Shown here: in pieces, positions 23,334 to 32,659 of the stretch
Position numbering within the stretch: the first letter of the stretch is position 1
Layout: every line of letters starts with the position of its first letter
DNA from: an uncultured bacterium
GTDB taxonomy: Bacteria; Bacillota_A; Clostridia; Lachnospirales; Lachnospiraceae
Reading direction: 5' to 3'
Assembly (NCBI GenBank): GCA_905215045.1
Contig: CAJMOO010000008.1
Coordinates: 1-36,361, forward strand
Length of the DNA stretch: 36,361 nucleotides
The notes under the pieces: generated by a model
Databases searched by the model: none
What the model was told of the DNA's origin: nothing
Seen by the model: only the letters and a program-made list of their open reading frames with translations
Position numbers and translations under genes: made by a program

Positions 23334-25184
23334 ATGAGAACAATGAAACGTGCAGCGGCAGTTGCATTATCTGTTGTCATGCTGATGACATCAGGTGTTA
23401 GTGCAAAAGCAGCAGTGACAGATGCGCAGCCAGCGAAGAGTAGTAGTGAGGCTGTAGAAAAATGGGCCAAACAGATTGGATCAACATATGAAACAATGAC
23501 TGATCTGAAAGTTGTTGGTGATTATATTTATCTGGCTGAAAATGCAAATAAACGTGTAGTAAGGCTTGATAAAGAAACAGGAGATATTGTTGCACAACAT
23601 AAGTTTTCAGGAGATGGAGAACAGGATTACTATGCGGATATAGCATATGGTGATGGAAAAGTTTATGTAGAATATACAAATCATAAAATAGAAGCGTTTG
23701 ATGCGAAAACACTGACACCAGTCTGGATCAGTGAAACAGCAGATGACTCAATCGCATCAAAGTTAACATATAAAGATAAAAAACTGTATTTTGGAACAGG
23801 AGCGTTTGGAAATTCTGGAAGCTTCTATGTACTGGATACAACAGATGAAGATCCATCAAGTGAGAATGAAGAAAAATCAATACAGAAAATTATAACGTCT
23901 ACAACAGGATCATTTTACTGGAAAAAAGGAATTGATATAGGAAATTATATTATTGTTTCTGATAGAGCTGGAAATGTTACAAGTATTGATGCAAATACAC
24001 AGAAGGCTGTAGATACATTTTCTGTAAATGATACGTTTAGTGGCGGAATTACATATGATAAAACAACAGGAACTATTTATTTCGTGGCAGGAACAAATAA
24101 TTTATATGGTGTAAAAGTTAATGAGGATGGAACCTTTGGACAAAGTGAACATGTACAGGTATATAAAACTGGGTTTGTTTCAATGACACCAGAAGTTTAT
24201 GATGGAAAAGTTTATTTATCAGGAACAGTAGGTAATCCTTATACTGATCCAGGATATGCAGCGGTGGTAGATGTAACAACAAATCCTTATACTGTAAACT
24301 GTGTGATAGATGATGTGCTGGCAAAATATGCACAGTGCGAATTTTTAATCTCCAAAGCAGACAATTCGGTTCAGGCGTATTTTACAATTAACGATCAAGA
24401 GAAGGGTGGAATTTATTCTATAAAAGACTCTACAGGTAATGGAGATTATAAAATAGAAAATATATATGCACCACAAGATGATGAAGATAATAATATATAT
24501 CGGAAACAATATTGCATGAGAGATGTTTGTGTAGACGAAAATGGTACTATGTATTATGGCAATGATGCAGGATATGTTTTTGCAGTTGGCAAAAAATCAT
24601 CATCAGACCCAGTAAAACCAACACAGCCAACAACAACAGAAACAAAACCAACTACAACAACACAGACAAAACCAACAACAAGCGTAAAACCAATCACAAA
24701 GACCCAGACATCCACAAGAAGTGTAAAACTGACATGGAAAAAGAATAAATCCGCAAAAGGATATGTAATCTATGCCAAAGCTGGAAAAGGAAAATACAAA
24801 AAACTTACAACGGTAGGAAAAACAACAAAGAAAACAGTCACAGTAAAATCAGAAACATCCTACAAGTTTAAAGTAAAACCATACAAATACACAAAGAAAA
24901 AAGGCAAAAAAGTAAAGAAATACTATAAAGCCTATGCAGCAAAAGCAAAATACGGAAGCAAGACAGTCAAAGTTACATATAAAAATGTAAAAGGATACAC
25001 AAGCTACCGCATTGACATGAAAGTAGGAAATGGTTCTTACAAGAAAGTATTAACAAGCAAAAAAACAGGTACACTGACTCTTACATACACACAGAAAAAA
25101 GCAAAAGTAGGAAAGAGTTACAAGTTCCGCCTGGTAGGAATCAAAACAGTGAATGGAAAATCTGTCGAAAAAACGATCAAATAA
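23334..25184 (+). CDS. Secreted beta-propeller protein with lysine-rich Fn3-like C-terminus
   Basis: 616 residues from the ATG at 23334, with AAGGAGG 5 bases upstream; the in-frame start at 23310 has none. The signal peptide is followed by an AKA cleavage region (about 24-27). Residues about 45-435 form a PQQ-like/quinoprotein beta-propeller (VVRLDKETGDIVAQH, GKVYVEYTNHKIEAF, GNVTSIDANTQKAVDTF). A P/T/K linker follows (PTTTETKPTTTTQ), then two Fn3-like units (VKLTWKKNKSAKGYVIYAKA; VKVTYKNVKGYTSYRIDM) very rich in lysine. It begins 20 bases behind the S-component gene, so it belongs to the B12 operon and is probably an exported, wall-associated accessory. No catalytic residues are visible. Confidence 0.85.
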   Translation: MRTMKRAAAVALSVVMLMTSGVSAKAAVTDAQPAKSSSEAVEKWAKQIGSTYETMTDLKVVGDYIYLAENANKRVVRLDKETGDIVAQHKFSGDGEQDYYADIAYGDGKVYVEYTNHKIEAFDAKTLTPVWISETADDSIASKLTYKDKKLYFGTGAFGNSGSFYVLDTTDEDPSSENEEKSIQKIITSTTGSFYWKKGIDIGNYIIVSDRAGNVTSIDANTQKAVDTFSVNDTFSGGITYDKTTGTIYFVAGTNNLYGVKVNEDGTFGQSEHVQVYKTGFVSMTPEVYDGKVYLSGTVGNPYTDPGYAAVVDVTTNPYTVNCVIDDVLAKYAQCEFLISKADNSVQAYFTINDQEKGGIYSIKDSTGNGDYKIENIYAPQDDEDNNIYRKQYCMRDVCVDENGTMYYGNDAGYVFAVGKKSSSDPVKPTQPTTTETKPTTTTQTKPTTSVKPITKTQTSTRSVKLTWKKNKSAKGYVIYAKAGKGKYKKLTTVGKTTKKTVTVKSETSYKFKVKPYKYTKKKGKKVKKYYKAYAAKAKYGSKTVKVTYKNVKGYTSYRIDMKVGNGSYKKVLTSKKTGTLTLTYTQKKAKVGKSYKFRLVGIKTVNGKSVEKTIK

Positions 25185-25212
25185 AAGTACTAGATAAAAT
25201 ACAAAAAAGGGC

Positions 25213-25241
25213 TTGATTTTCAAAAAGAATCATTGTATCCT
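25213..25241 (+). promoter_or_regulatory. Putative promoter of the glutamine synthetase gene
   Basis: TTGATT (25213-25218), 17 bases, TATCCT (25236-25241), only fair at the -10. It lies before the leader terminator, which would place that hairpin in the 5' leader. Confidence 0.4.
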
Positions 25242-25263
25242 ATAACCAGTGAAGTTACTGACA

Positions 25264-25309
25264 AGGGCGTCAAACAATTAGTTTCATATTGTTTGTCGCC
25301 CCTTTTTTT
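25264..25309 (+). terminator. Strong intrinsic terminator between the B12 operon and glnN (possible attenuator)
   Basis: AGGGCGTCAAACAAT (25264-25278) and ATTGTTTGTCGCCCCT (25288-25303) pair with one mismatch and one bulge, followed by seven T. It ends the upstream operon; if the promoter at 25213 is real it is also a leader attenuator. Confidence 0.88.
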
Positions 25310-25382
25310 CTATTATCAGTTAGATAATAGAAAAAAATATATAGATTATGCTTCAAATGTAAGAGAAGAAAGGAAGAACTCT

Positions 25383-27500
25383 ATGAAGGAAAAAATCAAT
25401 GTATCAGAAATCTTCGGATCCCACGTATTTAATGACAGTGTTATGAAAGCACGCCTTCCAAAAGCTGTTTACAAAGATCTGAAAAAGACAATCGAAGAAG
25501 GAACAGAATTAAATCCAGCAATTGCAGACGTAGTTGCCAATGAGATGAAAGAATGGGCCATTGAAAAAGGTGCCACACATTATACTCACTGGTTCCAGCC
25601 ATTAACAGGCGTGACAGCAGAGAAACATGACGCATTCATTAATCCAACAGACGACGGTAAAGTTTTACTTGAGTTCTCAGGAAAAGAACTGATCAAAGGT
25701 GAACCAGATGCATCTTCATTCCCATCTGGTGGATTAAGAGCAACATTTGAAGCAAGAGGATATACAGCATGGGATTGTACATCACCTGCATTCATCAAAG
25801 AAACAGATAATGCATGCATCTTATGTATCCCAACGGCATTCTGCTCATACAAAGGTGAAGCATTAGATAAGAAGACACCACTTCTTCGTTCTATGCAGGC
25901 ATTAGATATCCAGGCAACAAGATTATTAAATGTATTAGGAAATAAAAATGTAAAACGTGTCAACACATCTGTTGGACCAGAACAGGAATATTTCTTAGTA
26001 GATGAAGAAAAATACAAACAGAGAAAAGACTTGATCTTTACTGGACGTACATTATTCGGAGCAATGCCTCCAAAAGGCCAGGAAATGGATGACCATTACT
26101 TTGGAATCATCAAACCAAGAATCGAAGGATTCATGAAAGATTTAAATATCGAAGCATGGAAACTTGGAATCAGTGCGAAGACAGAACATAACGAAGTAGC
26201 TCCAGCACAGCACGAATTAGCTCCAATTTATAACTCAAACAACGTGGCAACAGACCACAACCAGTTATTAATGGAAACAATGAGACGTGTTGCAAGACGC
26301 CACGGATTAAAATGCTTACTTCATGAAAAACCATTCGCAGGAATTAACGGATCAGGAAAACATAACAACTGGTCTATGGTAACAAACGAAGGAAAGAACT
26401 TATTAGATCCAGGAAAAACTCCTCACGAGAACAACCAGTTCTTATTAATCTTAGCAGCGATCATCGCAGCAGTAGATAAACATGCAGACTTACTTCGTAT
26501 GTCAGCTTCCACACCAGGAAATGACCACAGATTAGGAGCTAATGAGGCACCTCCAGCAATCATCTCTATCTTCCTTGGAGATCAGTTAGAGGACGTTGTA
26601 AAACAGCTTGTAACAAGAGGAGAAGCTACAGAATCTAAACATGGTGACAAACTTGCATCAGGAGTACATTCTCTTCCAGATTTCGAAAAAGATGCAACAG
26701 ACCGTAACAGAACATCACCATTTGCATTTACAGGAAACAAATTCGAATTCCGTATGGTAGGTTCTACACAGTCTATCTCTGATCCAAACGTTGTATTAAA
26801 TACAATTGTAGCAGATGTATTTGCAGATATCTGTGACAGATTAGAGAAGGTTGAAGGTGGAGCTGAAGCGGTAGCAATGGAAGCTCACGAAATCACAAAA
26901 GAATTATTAACAAACCACCAGAGAGTAATCTTTAATGGTAATGGATATTCTGACGAATGGGTAGCAGAAGCTGAGAGAAGAGGACTTCCAAACTTACGCA
27001 GCATGGTAGATGCAATCCCAACATTAACAACAGAAAAATCTATCAAGATGTTCGAAAAATTCGGTGTATTTACAAAAGAAGAATTAGAATCTCGTGTTGA
27101 AGTATTATACGAACAGTATTCTAATACAATCAACATCGAAGGACTTGCAACATTAGATATCGCTAAGAAACAGATCGTTCCAGCAGTTATGAAATACCAG
27201 AGAAAACTTGCAAATGGTGTTGCAGAATTAAAAGCTGTAGGAATTGACAGTTCTGTACAGGAAAAACTGTTAGCAGACATCACAGAGAACTTAAAAGAAA
27301 TGTTTGCAGCAATCAGCACATTAGAAGTAGATATCCCAACAGCACAGGGATTAGAAAGCGAAGCACAGGCTCGTTACTATCATGACACAATCTTTGCAGA
27401 TATGAATGCAGTACGTGAACCAGCAGACAAACTGGAAATGTTAGTAGCCAAAGAAGACTGGCCAATGCCAAGCTATGGAGATCTGATCTTCGAAGTTTAA
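25383..27500 (+). CDS. glnN: Type III glutamine synthetase
   Basis: 705 residues from the ATG at 25383 with AAAGGAAG upstream; the longer frame from 25233 is rejected because it runs through the terminator. The length (about 700) and motifs identify GSIII: an N-terminal GSIII-N domain ([25 protein letters not shown]), the catalytic block [28 protein letters not shown], a KHNNWS nucleotide-site motif ([12 protein letters not shown]), and [12 protein letters not shown]. It makes glutamine from glutamate, ammonium and ATP in the cytoplasm and is the usual nitrogen-assimilation enzyme of such Clostridia and of Bacteroides. It is a single-gene unit ending at a strong terminator. Codon use is strongly biased, as in a highly expressed gene. 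Confidence 0.95.
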   Translation: MKEKINVSEIFGSHVFNDSVMKARLPKAVYKDLKKTIEEGTELNPAIADVVANEMKEWAIEKGATHYTHWFQPLTGVTAEKHDAFINPTDDGKVLLEFSGKELIKGEPDASSFPSGGLRATFEARGYTAWDCTSPAFIKETDNACILCIPTAFCSYKGEALDKKTPLLRSMQALDIQATRLLNVLGNKNVKRVNTSVGPEQEYFLVDEEKYKQRKDLIFTGRTLFGAMPPKGQEMDDHYFGIIKPRIEGFMKDLNIEAWKLGISAKTEHNEVAPAQHELAPIYNSNNVATDHNQLLMETMRRVARRHGLKCLLHEKPFAGINGSGKHNNWSMVTNEGKNLLDPGKTPHENNQFLLILAAIIAAVDKHADLLRMSASTPGNDHRLGANEAPPAIISIFLGDQLEDVVKQLVTRGEATESKHGDKLASGVHSLPDFEKDATDRNRTSPFAFTGNKFEFRMVGSTQSISDPNVVLNTIVADVFADICDRLEKVEGGAEAVAMEAHEITKELLTNHQRVIFNGNGYSDEWVAEAERRGLPNLRSMVDAIPTLTTEKSIKMFEKFGVFTKEELESRVEVLYEQYSNTINIEGLATLDIAKKQIVPAVMKYQRKLANGVAELKAVGIDSSVQEKLLADITENLKEMFAAISTLEVDIPTAQGLESEAQARYYHDTIFADMNAVREPADKLEMLVAKEDWPMPSYGDLIFEV

Positions 27501-27533
27501 AATTACATAGTTTGTAAAACTCTTTAATACACG

Positions 27534-27571
27534 AAAAAAGTGGCGGAAATGATATTTCCGTCACTTTTTTT
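27534..27571 (+). terminator. Intrinsic terminator behind glnN
   Basis: AAAAAAGTGGCGGAAAT faces ATTTCCGTCACTTTTTT with one G-U pair and loop GAT; the T run is on the plus strand and the A run could serve the other direction. Confidence 0.92.
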
Positions 27572-27680
27572 GTACAGATATATTTCATGTGTAAATATAT
27601 GCCAGAATAAAAATGAAAGTTCTTCGCATGATAAATAGAAAGAAGAATTGAAATCAAAATATTTTGGAAAGAGGAAGAAT

Positions 27681-28451
27681 ATGAGAAAGAAAATTTTTGC
27701 GTATGGGATCATGTTGTTGATGATCAGCACATGTACATTACAATTAATGTCCAGACAAAATAATATATTCAAGATTGCAAGTCAGGGAGAAGGCGAGGGA
27801 GGATTTCTGACCAACAATAATTTAAATCAAAAAAAGGTATATCTGACTTTCGATGACGGGCCGTCAGACCATACGGCAGAAATCCTTGATATTCTAAAGA
27901 AAAATAAAGTCAAAGCCACATTTTTTGTTGTAGGGAAAGAGACAGAACATGCCAAAAAGATGTACCAGAGAATCATTTTAGAAGGTCATACACTCGCAAT
28001 GCATTCCTACAGCCATAATTATGATCAGATTTATGCAAGTGTCGATGCATTTTCAAAAGATCTGATGAAGCTTCAAAAATACTTGTATGATGTGACGGAT
28101 GTAAAGCCGTATATTTACAGATTTCCAGGAGGAAGCAGCAATCATTGTGCGGGAGATATCAAACCATATATCCGTTATGTGAATAAAAAAGGACTGCTTT
28201 ATTTTGACTGGAATGCATTAAATGAGGATGCAGTCAATTTTGAACAGACTTCGAAACAGTTAAATGACAAAATATTAAAAGATGTCAGAAGACAGAAGAC
28301 AAGTATTGTGTTAATGCATGATCTTCATGAGACGAAAAATACAGTGAAGGGGCTGGATACATTGATCAAAACGTTGAAAAAAGAAGGGTATCTGATACTT
28401 CCGATCACAAAAAATACGAAGCCGCTTCACCATGTCTCCATTGACAAATAA
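27681..28451 (+). CDS. Polysaccharide deacetylase (peptidoglycan deacetylase-like)
   Basis: 256 residues from the ATG at 27681, preceded by GGAAAGAGGAAG. An N-terminal hydrophobic segment (4-22) suggests a membrane anchor or signal. The NodB domain has TFDDGPSDHT (Asp58, Asp59), HSYSHNY (His108, His112), RFPGG (Arg147), DWNALNEDA and LMHD (His213). It should remove N-acetyl groups from cell-wall polymer outside the membrane; such deacetylation gives lysozyme resistance. It differs from the PdaB-like enzyme at 18355 by the classical TFDDG motif. It stands between the glnN terminator and the GTPase gene; no operon partner is clear. Confidence 0.9.
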   Translation: MRKKIFAYGIMLLMISTCTLQLMSRQNNIFKIASQGEGEGGFLTNNNLNQKKVYLTFDDGPSDHTAEILDILKKNKVKATFFVVGKETEHAKKMYQRIILEGHTLAMHSYSHNYDQIYASVDAFSKDLMKLQKYLYDVTDVKPYIYRFPGGSSNHCAGDIKPYIRYVNKKGLLYFDWNALNEDAVNFEQTSKQLNDKILKDVRRQKTSIVLMHDLHETKNTVKGLDTLIKTLKKEGYLILPITKNTKPLHHVSIDK

Positions 28452-28508
28452 TGGGGGATAACGTAGAATATGTTCGGTAATGGATTTATTATACGTTAGG
28501 AGAATGAC

Positions 28509-29111
28509 ATGATCATAAAAAGTGTAAATTTAGAAACCGTCTGTGGAATCACAAGTAAATTACCGGACAATACATTGCCGGAAGTGGCATTTGCAGGAAA
28601 ATCAAATGTAGGAAAGTCATCACTCATCAATGCACTGATGAACCGTAAATCCTATGCAAGAATTTCAGCACAGCCAGGAAAGACACAGACGATCAATTAT
28701 TATAATATCAACGAAGAACTGTATTATGTAGACCTTCCGGGATACGGATTTGCAAAAGTAACGCAGTCCGTCAAAGAAAAATGGGGACACATGATCGAGA
28801 ATTATTTACAGACATCAAAACAGCTTAGAATGGTATTCCTGCTGATCGATATCAGACATAAACCATCTAAGAATGATGTGATGATGTATGACTGGATCTT
28901 ACACAACGGATATCGTCCAGTGATCATCGCAACAAAGCTTGATAAATTAAAAAGAAGCCAGGTGCCAAAACATCTAAAAGAGATCCGCACAGAGCTTCAG
29001 ATGGACAAGGAAACACCAATCTTCCCATTCTCAGCATTATCTAAGCAGGGAAGAGATGAAATCTGGGATTTCATTGAGAAGATCGTCCTTGAAAAAGAAG
29101 AAGCCGAATAA
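28509..29111 (+). CDS. yihA: Ribosome biogenesis GTP-binding protein YihA/YsxC (EngB)
   Basis: 200 residues. GTPase motifs are complete: G1 GKSNVGKS (30-37), G2 region PGKTQTIN (Thr59/Thr61), G3 DLPGYG (75-80), G4 TKLD (142-145), G5 SALS (175-178). The length and the GYGFAKV block are those of the YihA/YsxC family, which acts late in assembly of the large ribosomal subunit and is essential in many bacteria. GTTAGGAG stands before the ATG. It is convergent with, and touches, the DUF4364 gene (stop codons adjoin with no gap). Confidence 0.95.
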   Translation: MIIKSVNLETVCGITSKLPDNTLPEVAFAGKSNVGKSSLINALMNRKSYARISAQPGKTQTINYYNINEELYYVDLPGYGFAKVTQSVKEKWGHMIENYLQTSKQLRMVFLLIDIRHKPSKNDVMMYDWILHNGYRPVIIATKLDKLKRSQVPKHLKEIRTELQMDKETPIFPFSALSKQGRDEIWDFIEKIVLEKEEAE

Positions 29112-29645
29112 TTACTTATCCGGCTCGTCAAATAATAACTTTTCAATTAACATAGAGTAGACATCGGAGTGTTTCTTCTCCCAATGGTCACATATGTAAA
29201 CTGCCTGGTCTCTTGAGACAACGTTTAAGTTGATCTCAAGGAGCGGGCTTTCTTTTTCGCTAATCTTAAGATTTACCGTGTATTCATCTCCTCTGGATGG
29301 GTAAAAATCAGCTTTAACATTCGCTTCTTTGCGCAGCTCATATTCTTTTTCTTTTAAGAACTGTGCGATATCTTCTTTGATCGAATTCGGAATCTGGTAT
29401 TCAAACATATCGATCGCCTCTAAACCTTCATCACTAAGCGCGTAATGGCTCATATTACGGATTTGTTTGACCCTGAGCATATTCTCTTCCTCTAACTCAT
29501 GAAAAGCTCTCTGAACGGTGAAATAGTTCGTATAGCCCTTGTCTAAGATAAACTCAGATATCTGGGAATTACTCAAAGGAAAATCTACTTTCTCAATTAA
29601 ATATAAAATCATAAGTTTATAGAGGGTTAACTGTTCTTGTTCCAT
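29112..29645 (-). CDS. DUF4364 family protein, winged-helix-like
   Basis: 177 residues, opening with TLYKLMILYLIEKVDFPLSN, then QISEFILDKGYTNYFTVQRAF and HELEEENMLRV, a winged-helix DNA-binding pattern. The second half (about 85-177) is a mixed alpha/beta domain of unknown role ending in LLFDEPDK. This matches DUF4364, a small family common in Clostridia; a transcription regulator is likely but its targets are unknown. GGAGAA stands before the start on the minus strand. It is convergent with yihA and divergent from the spoVA operon, which lies 122 bases away. Confidence 0.85.
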   Translation of the reverse strand: MEQEQLTLYKLMILYLIEKVDFPLSNSQISEFILDKGYTNYFTVQRAFHELEEENMLRVKQIRNMSHYALSDEGLEAIDMFEYQIPNSIKEDIAQFLKEKEYELRKEANVKADFYPSRGDEYTVNLKISEKESPLLEINLNVVSRDQAVYICDHWEKKHSDVYSMLIEKLLFDEPDK

Positions 29646-29767
29646 GGCTGTTCTCCTTTGAATGATCGATAAAAGTCACTATGAAAAATTATAACACCAC
29701 ATGATTTTTCTTGCAACTTATGAATGAAAAGTAAAAAATAACAGATAATAACGCTGAGGTGATAAAA

Positions 29768-30391
29768 ATGAACGTTTACATTAAGGCGCAAGACAGTGTA
29801 TGTCTGAATCATAAAGAAATCAAAATGAAGGATATTCTGTCTTTGTACTGCAGCAATAAGGATATCGAACAAGCGATCAAAAATAAAAGTGTTTATCATT
29901 TTACAAAAGGGGATAACCAGAGAAAATGTTTTTCCATTCTGAAAGTGATCGAGAAGATCAAAGAGGTAGATAAAACGCTTGATATCATGAATCTTGGACC
30001 ACAGGATTTTATCGTTTATTACAAGAAAGAACAGGAAGAATCAAAGATCATGCATTATGGAAAAATCCTGTTTGTCATATTGGTCGCATTTTTTGGTGCG
30101 AGCTTTTCAATCATGACTTATAACACAGATGTCGGCATTGAGGAGCTGTTTTACAACGTTTATGAAATGATCATGGGAAAAGCACCGAATGGACCGAATC
30201 TTCTTCATATTTCATACACAGCAGGTCTTGCGATCGGAATTATCATCTTTTTTAATCATGCAGGAAAGATCAAACTAAATGATGATCCAACACCATTTGA
30301 GGTGCAGATGCGTCTTTATGAGAGAGATGTAAATGATACATTGATGATCGATGCAGATCGTAAAGAGGAGGAAGAAGATGTGGATCCGTAG
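29768..30391 (+). CDS. spoVAA: Stage V sporulation protein AA
   Basis: 207 residues from the ATG at 29768 (GAGGTG 7 bases upstream). A soluble N-terminal part (1-95, with DILSLYCSNKDIEQAIKN) is followed by hydrophobic segments at about 100-120 and 150-172 and the C-terminal DDPTPFEVQMRLYERDVN motif, which is typical of SpoVAA. The SpoVA proteins form the inner-membrane channel that carries dipicolinic acid into the forespore and out at germination. It is the first gene of a five-gene operon. Upstream, TGAATG and CAGATAATA could be a degenerate sigma-G promoter, but the match is weak. Confidence 0.93.
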   Translation: MNVYIKAQDSVCLNHKEIKMKDILSLYCSNKDIEQAIKNKSVYHFTKGDNQRKCFSILKVIEKIKEVDKTLDIMNLGPQDFIVYYKKEQEESKIMHYGKILFVILVAFFGASFSIMTYNTDVGIEELFYNVYEMIMGKAPNGPNLLHISYTAGLAIGIIIFFNHAGKIKLNDDPTPFEVQMRLYERDVNDTLMIDADRKEEEEDVDP

Positions 30392-30794
30392 TGTGTTTTT
30401 GATATTTTATGGTATATGTGCCGGCAGTCTGATCGCAGCGAGTTTTCTTGCGTTTTTGAGTATGCTGGGCGTGATCCCAAGATTGGCGGGACTTACCAAA
30501 AGTATAAAGTATGCAAGGATGTATGAAAGTTTTGTGGCAGCAGGAGGAATCCTTGGAACGCTGGTATTTATTTACCGGTGGCCGATAAGGGCAGGGTACT
30601 GGCTTTTAGTGCTTTATGGAGTGTTTGGCGGTATTTTTATTGGCTGTATGATCGGAGCGTTAGCTGAGACGATCAAAAGTCTTCCGATTTTCTCAAGAAG
30701 GTTAAAACTGCGGTCAGGAATCCCTTATGTGATCTATGGGATCGCACTTGGGAAAATGCTAGGATGTTATATGTATTTCTTTATATTCCGCTGA
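30378..30794 (+). CDS. spoVAB: Stage V sporulation protein AB
   Basis: 138 residues from the ATG at 30378, which has AGGAGGAAG in front and overlaps spoVAA by 14 bases. It is nearly all membrane: four hydrophobic segments (about 3-25, 50-65, 70-92, 112-136). GFVAAGGILG-type and GIALGKMLGCYMYFF motifs are typical of the SpoVAB family. It is a partner of SpoVAA in the dipicolinate channel. Not all Clostridia keep spoVAA and spoVAB; this one does. Confidence 0.92.
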   Translation: MWIRSVFLIFYGICAGSLIAASFLAFLSMLGVIPRLAGLTKSIKYARMYESFVAAGGILGTLVFIYRWPIRAGYWLLVLYGVFGGIFIGCMIGALAETIKSLPIFSRRLKLRSGIPYVIYGIALGKMLGCYMYFFIFR

Positions 30795-30825
30795 ATTTTA
30801 TCAATCAATAGAAAGGGTGGTTACA

Positions 30826-31290
30826 ATGAAAAAGGAACCAGATAAACAAGAATATCAAAAGATCGTAAAAAATCTTACGCCGAAACATAACAGCCTGAAA
30901 AATTGTGCGAAAGCATTTGTAGTTGGAGGGGCGTTTTGTGTTCTGGGAGAAATGATGAAACAGACGATGATCACATATTTTGGCCTTTCAAAAAAAGACT
31001 CCCTGCTTTATGTGACGATTGAACTTGTCTTATTCAGTGTGATCCTGACAGGGTTTAATCTGTATGGAAAGATCACAAAATTTGGCGGTGCAGGAGGGCT
31101 TGTTCCAATTACAGGGTTTGCAAATTCTGTAGCATCTGCTGCGATCGAATATCAGAAAGAAGGACAGGTTTTTGGAATCGGAGTGAAGATCTTTACAATC
31201 GCAGGGCCGGTTATTTTGTATGGAATTTTCTCATCATTTTTAGCAGGGCTTATTTACCTGTTTACAAAGCAGTGGGGGTGGTTTTTATGA
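30826..31290 (+). CDS. spoVAC: Stage V sporulation protein AC
   Basis: 154 residues from the ATG at 30826 (AAAGGGTGG in front; the GTG at 30817 lies in that site). The cytoplasmic N-terminus contains the family motif KNLTPKHNSLKNCAKAFVVGG. Four hydrophobic segments follow, with the conserved GGAGGLVPITGFANSVASAAIEY block. SpoVAC is a mechanosensitive-channel-like part of the dipicolinate channel. It overlaps spoVAD by 4 bases. Confidence 0.95.
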   Translation: MKKEPDKQEYQKIVKNLTPKHNSLKNCAKAFVVGGAFCVLGEMMKQTMITYFGLSKKDSLLYVTIELVLFSVILTGFNLYGKITKFGGAGGLVPITGFANSVASAAIEYQKEGQVFGIGVKIFTIAGPVILYGIFSSFLAGLIYLFTKQWGWFL

Positions 31291-32303
31291 CAAGGATAAA
31301 AGGAATCCAGAGTCTGGAATTTGACAAGACACCATATATAAAAGGCTGGGCATCGGTTGCGGGGCAGAAAGAAGGAGAAGGACCTTTAGGAAATGCGATC
31401 GACCAGATCATAGAAGATCCTTATTTTGGACAAAAAAGCTGGGAGCTTGCCGAGGGACGTTTTATGAAGCAGGCAGCGATGCTCGCGATCAGCAAAGCAG
31501 GACTTCACAAAAAAGATATCCGGTATGCGTTTGCCGGAGATCTTCTGGAACAGAATACGGCGACATTTTCTGGAATGAAAGAACTTGAAATTCCATTGTT
31601 TGGTTTATTTGGAGCTTGCTCAACGGCAGGAGAAGCATTATCACTGGCAGCTATGAGTGTTGCAGGAGGTTTTGCAAAACATACACTGGCAGTCGCATCA
31701 AGCCATATTGGAAGTGCGGAAAAACAGTTTCGATTTCCTTTGGAATACGGAAATCAAAGGCCGTTATCCGCAACATGGACAGTCACAGGTTCTGGGGGAT
31801 TTGTCGTGTCAGATGAGAAGGGACCGGTAAAGATCAAAGGGATCACAACAGGAAAGATTGTGGATTATGGGATGGAAGATCCGATGAATATGGGAGCATG
31901 CATGGCACCAGCGGCAGCAGAGGTTATCTATCAGCATTTTGTCGATTTTAACACAAAGCCAGATGACTATGATGCGATTTATACAGGAGATTTAGGTGAG
32001 GTCGGGAAAAAGATTTTACTGCATCTCCTTCATGAAAATGGTTATGATCTTTCAGGCGTGCATGGAGATTGTGGAATTGAAATTTATGAAAGCGAGGAAC
32101 AGGATACCCATTCAGGAGGTTCTGGATGTGCATGCAGTGCGGTTGTGCTTGCATCGATGATCATAAAAAAGATAACAGATGGAATATGGAAGCGGGTATT
32201 GTTTGTTCCAACAGGGGCATTGATGTCAAAAACAAGTTTTAATGAGGGGGAGAGTGTGGCAGGAATCGCACATGCGATCCTTCTGGAAGGAGAAAATGAG
32301 TGA
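31287..32303 (+). CDS. spoVAD: Stage V sporulation protein AD
   Basis: 338 residues from the ATG at 31287, overlapping spoVAC by 4 bases. It is a thiolase-fold protein (FGLFGACSTAGEALSLAAMSVAGG; ASSHIGSAEKQFRFP) that has no thiolase activity in Bacillus but binds dipicolinic acid; the block DYGMEDPMNMGACMAPAA is family-specific. It contains GDCGIEIYES and SGGSGCACSA near the C-terminus. It sits on the inner spore membrane as the soluble partner of SpoVAC and SpoVAE. Confidence 0.95.
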   Translation: MTRIKGIQSLEFDKTPYIKGWASVAGQKEGEGPLGNAIDQIIEDPYFGQKSWELAEGRFMKQAAMLAISKAGLHKKDIRYAFAGDLLEQNTATFSGMKELEIPLFGLFGACSTAGEALSLAAMSVAGGFAKHTLAVASSHIGSAEKQFRFPLEYGNQRPLSATWTVTGSGGFVVSDEKGPVKIKGITTGKIVDYGMEDPMNMGACMAPAAAEVIYQHFVDFNTKPDDYDAIYTGDLGEVGKKILLHLLHENGYDLSGVHGDCGIEIYESEEQDTHSGGSGCACSAVVLASMIIKKITDGIWKRVLFVPTGALMSKTSFNEGESVAGIAHAILLEGENE

Positions 32304-32659
32304 TGGAATATATCAGGGCATTTATTACAGGTGGGATCATCTGCATTCTGGTACAGATTCTTATGGATCATACAACATTGCAGCCAGGAAGGATCATGGT
32401 AATTCTTGTTATCACAGGGGTTATTCTTGGTGCATTAGGAATTTATAAAAAGATAGAGGCGTTTGGAGGATGTGGAGCAACCGTTCCGTTGTCTGGATTT
32501 GGATTCAGTTTGTGGAAGGGAATGAAAGAAGCAATCGATGATCATGGATTCCTTGGGCTGTTTGAAGGTGGATTTACAGCAGCGGCAGTTGGAACATCGG
32601 CGGCATTGATCTTTTCGTATCTTGCCTCGCTGATCTTCCAGCCCAAAATAAAAAAGTAA
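32303..32659 (+). CDS. spoVAE: Stage V sporulation protein AE (SpoVAEb type)
   Basis: 118 residues. The ATG at 32303 shares one base with the spoVAD stop (TGATG); a GTG at 32300 is possible. GGAAGGAGA lies 9 bases upstream. Small membrane protein with about four hydrophobic segments and the family block GGCGATVPLSGFGFSLWKG, similar to the matching part of SpoVAC. Last gene of the spoVA operon: its stop codon lies in the first arm of the terminator. Confidence 0.94.
   Translation: MEYIRAFITGGIICILVQILMDHTTLQPGRIMVILVITGVILGALGIYKKIEAFGGCGATVPLSGFGFSLWKGMKEAIDDHGFLGLFEGGFTAAAVGTSAALIFSYLASLIFQPKIKK

Noticed and set aside
25233..25382. Longer start of glutamine synthetase III at 25233
   Set aside because: The added 50 codons run through a strong terminator hairpin; the ATG at 25383 has a ribosome binding site and gives the normal GSIII start.
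29721..29750. Sigma-G promoter before spoVAA (TGAATG, CAGATAATA)
   Set aside because: The -10 part fits the CATnnTA form poorly; reported only as a weak possibility in the spoVAA entry.
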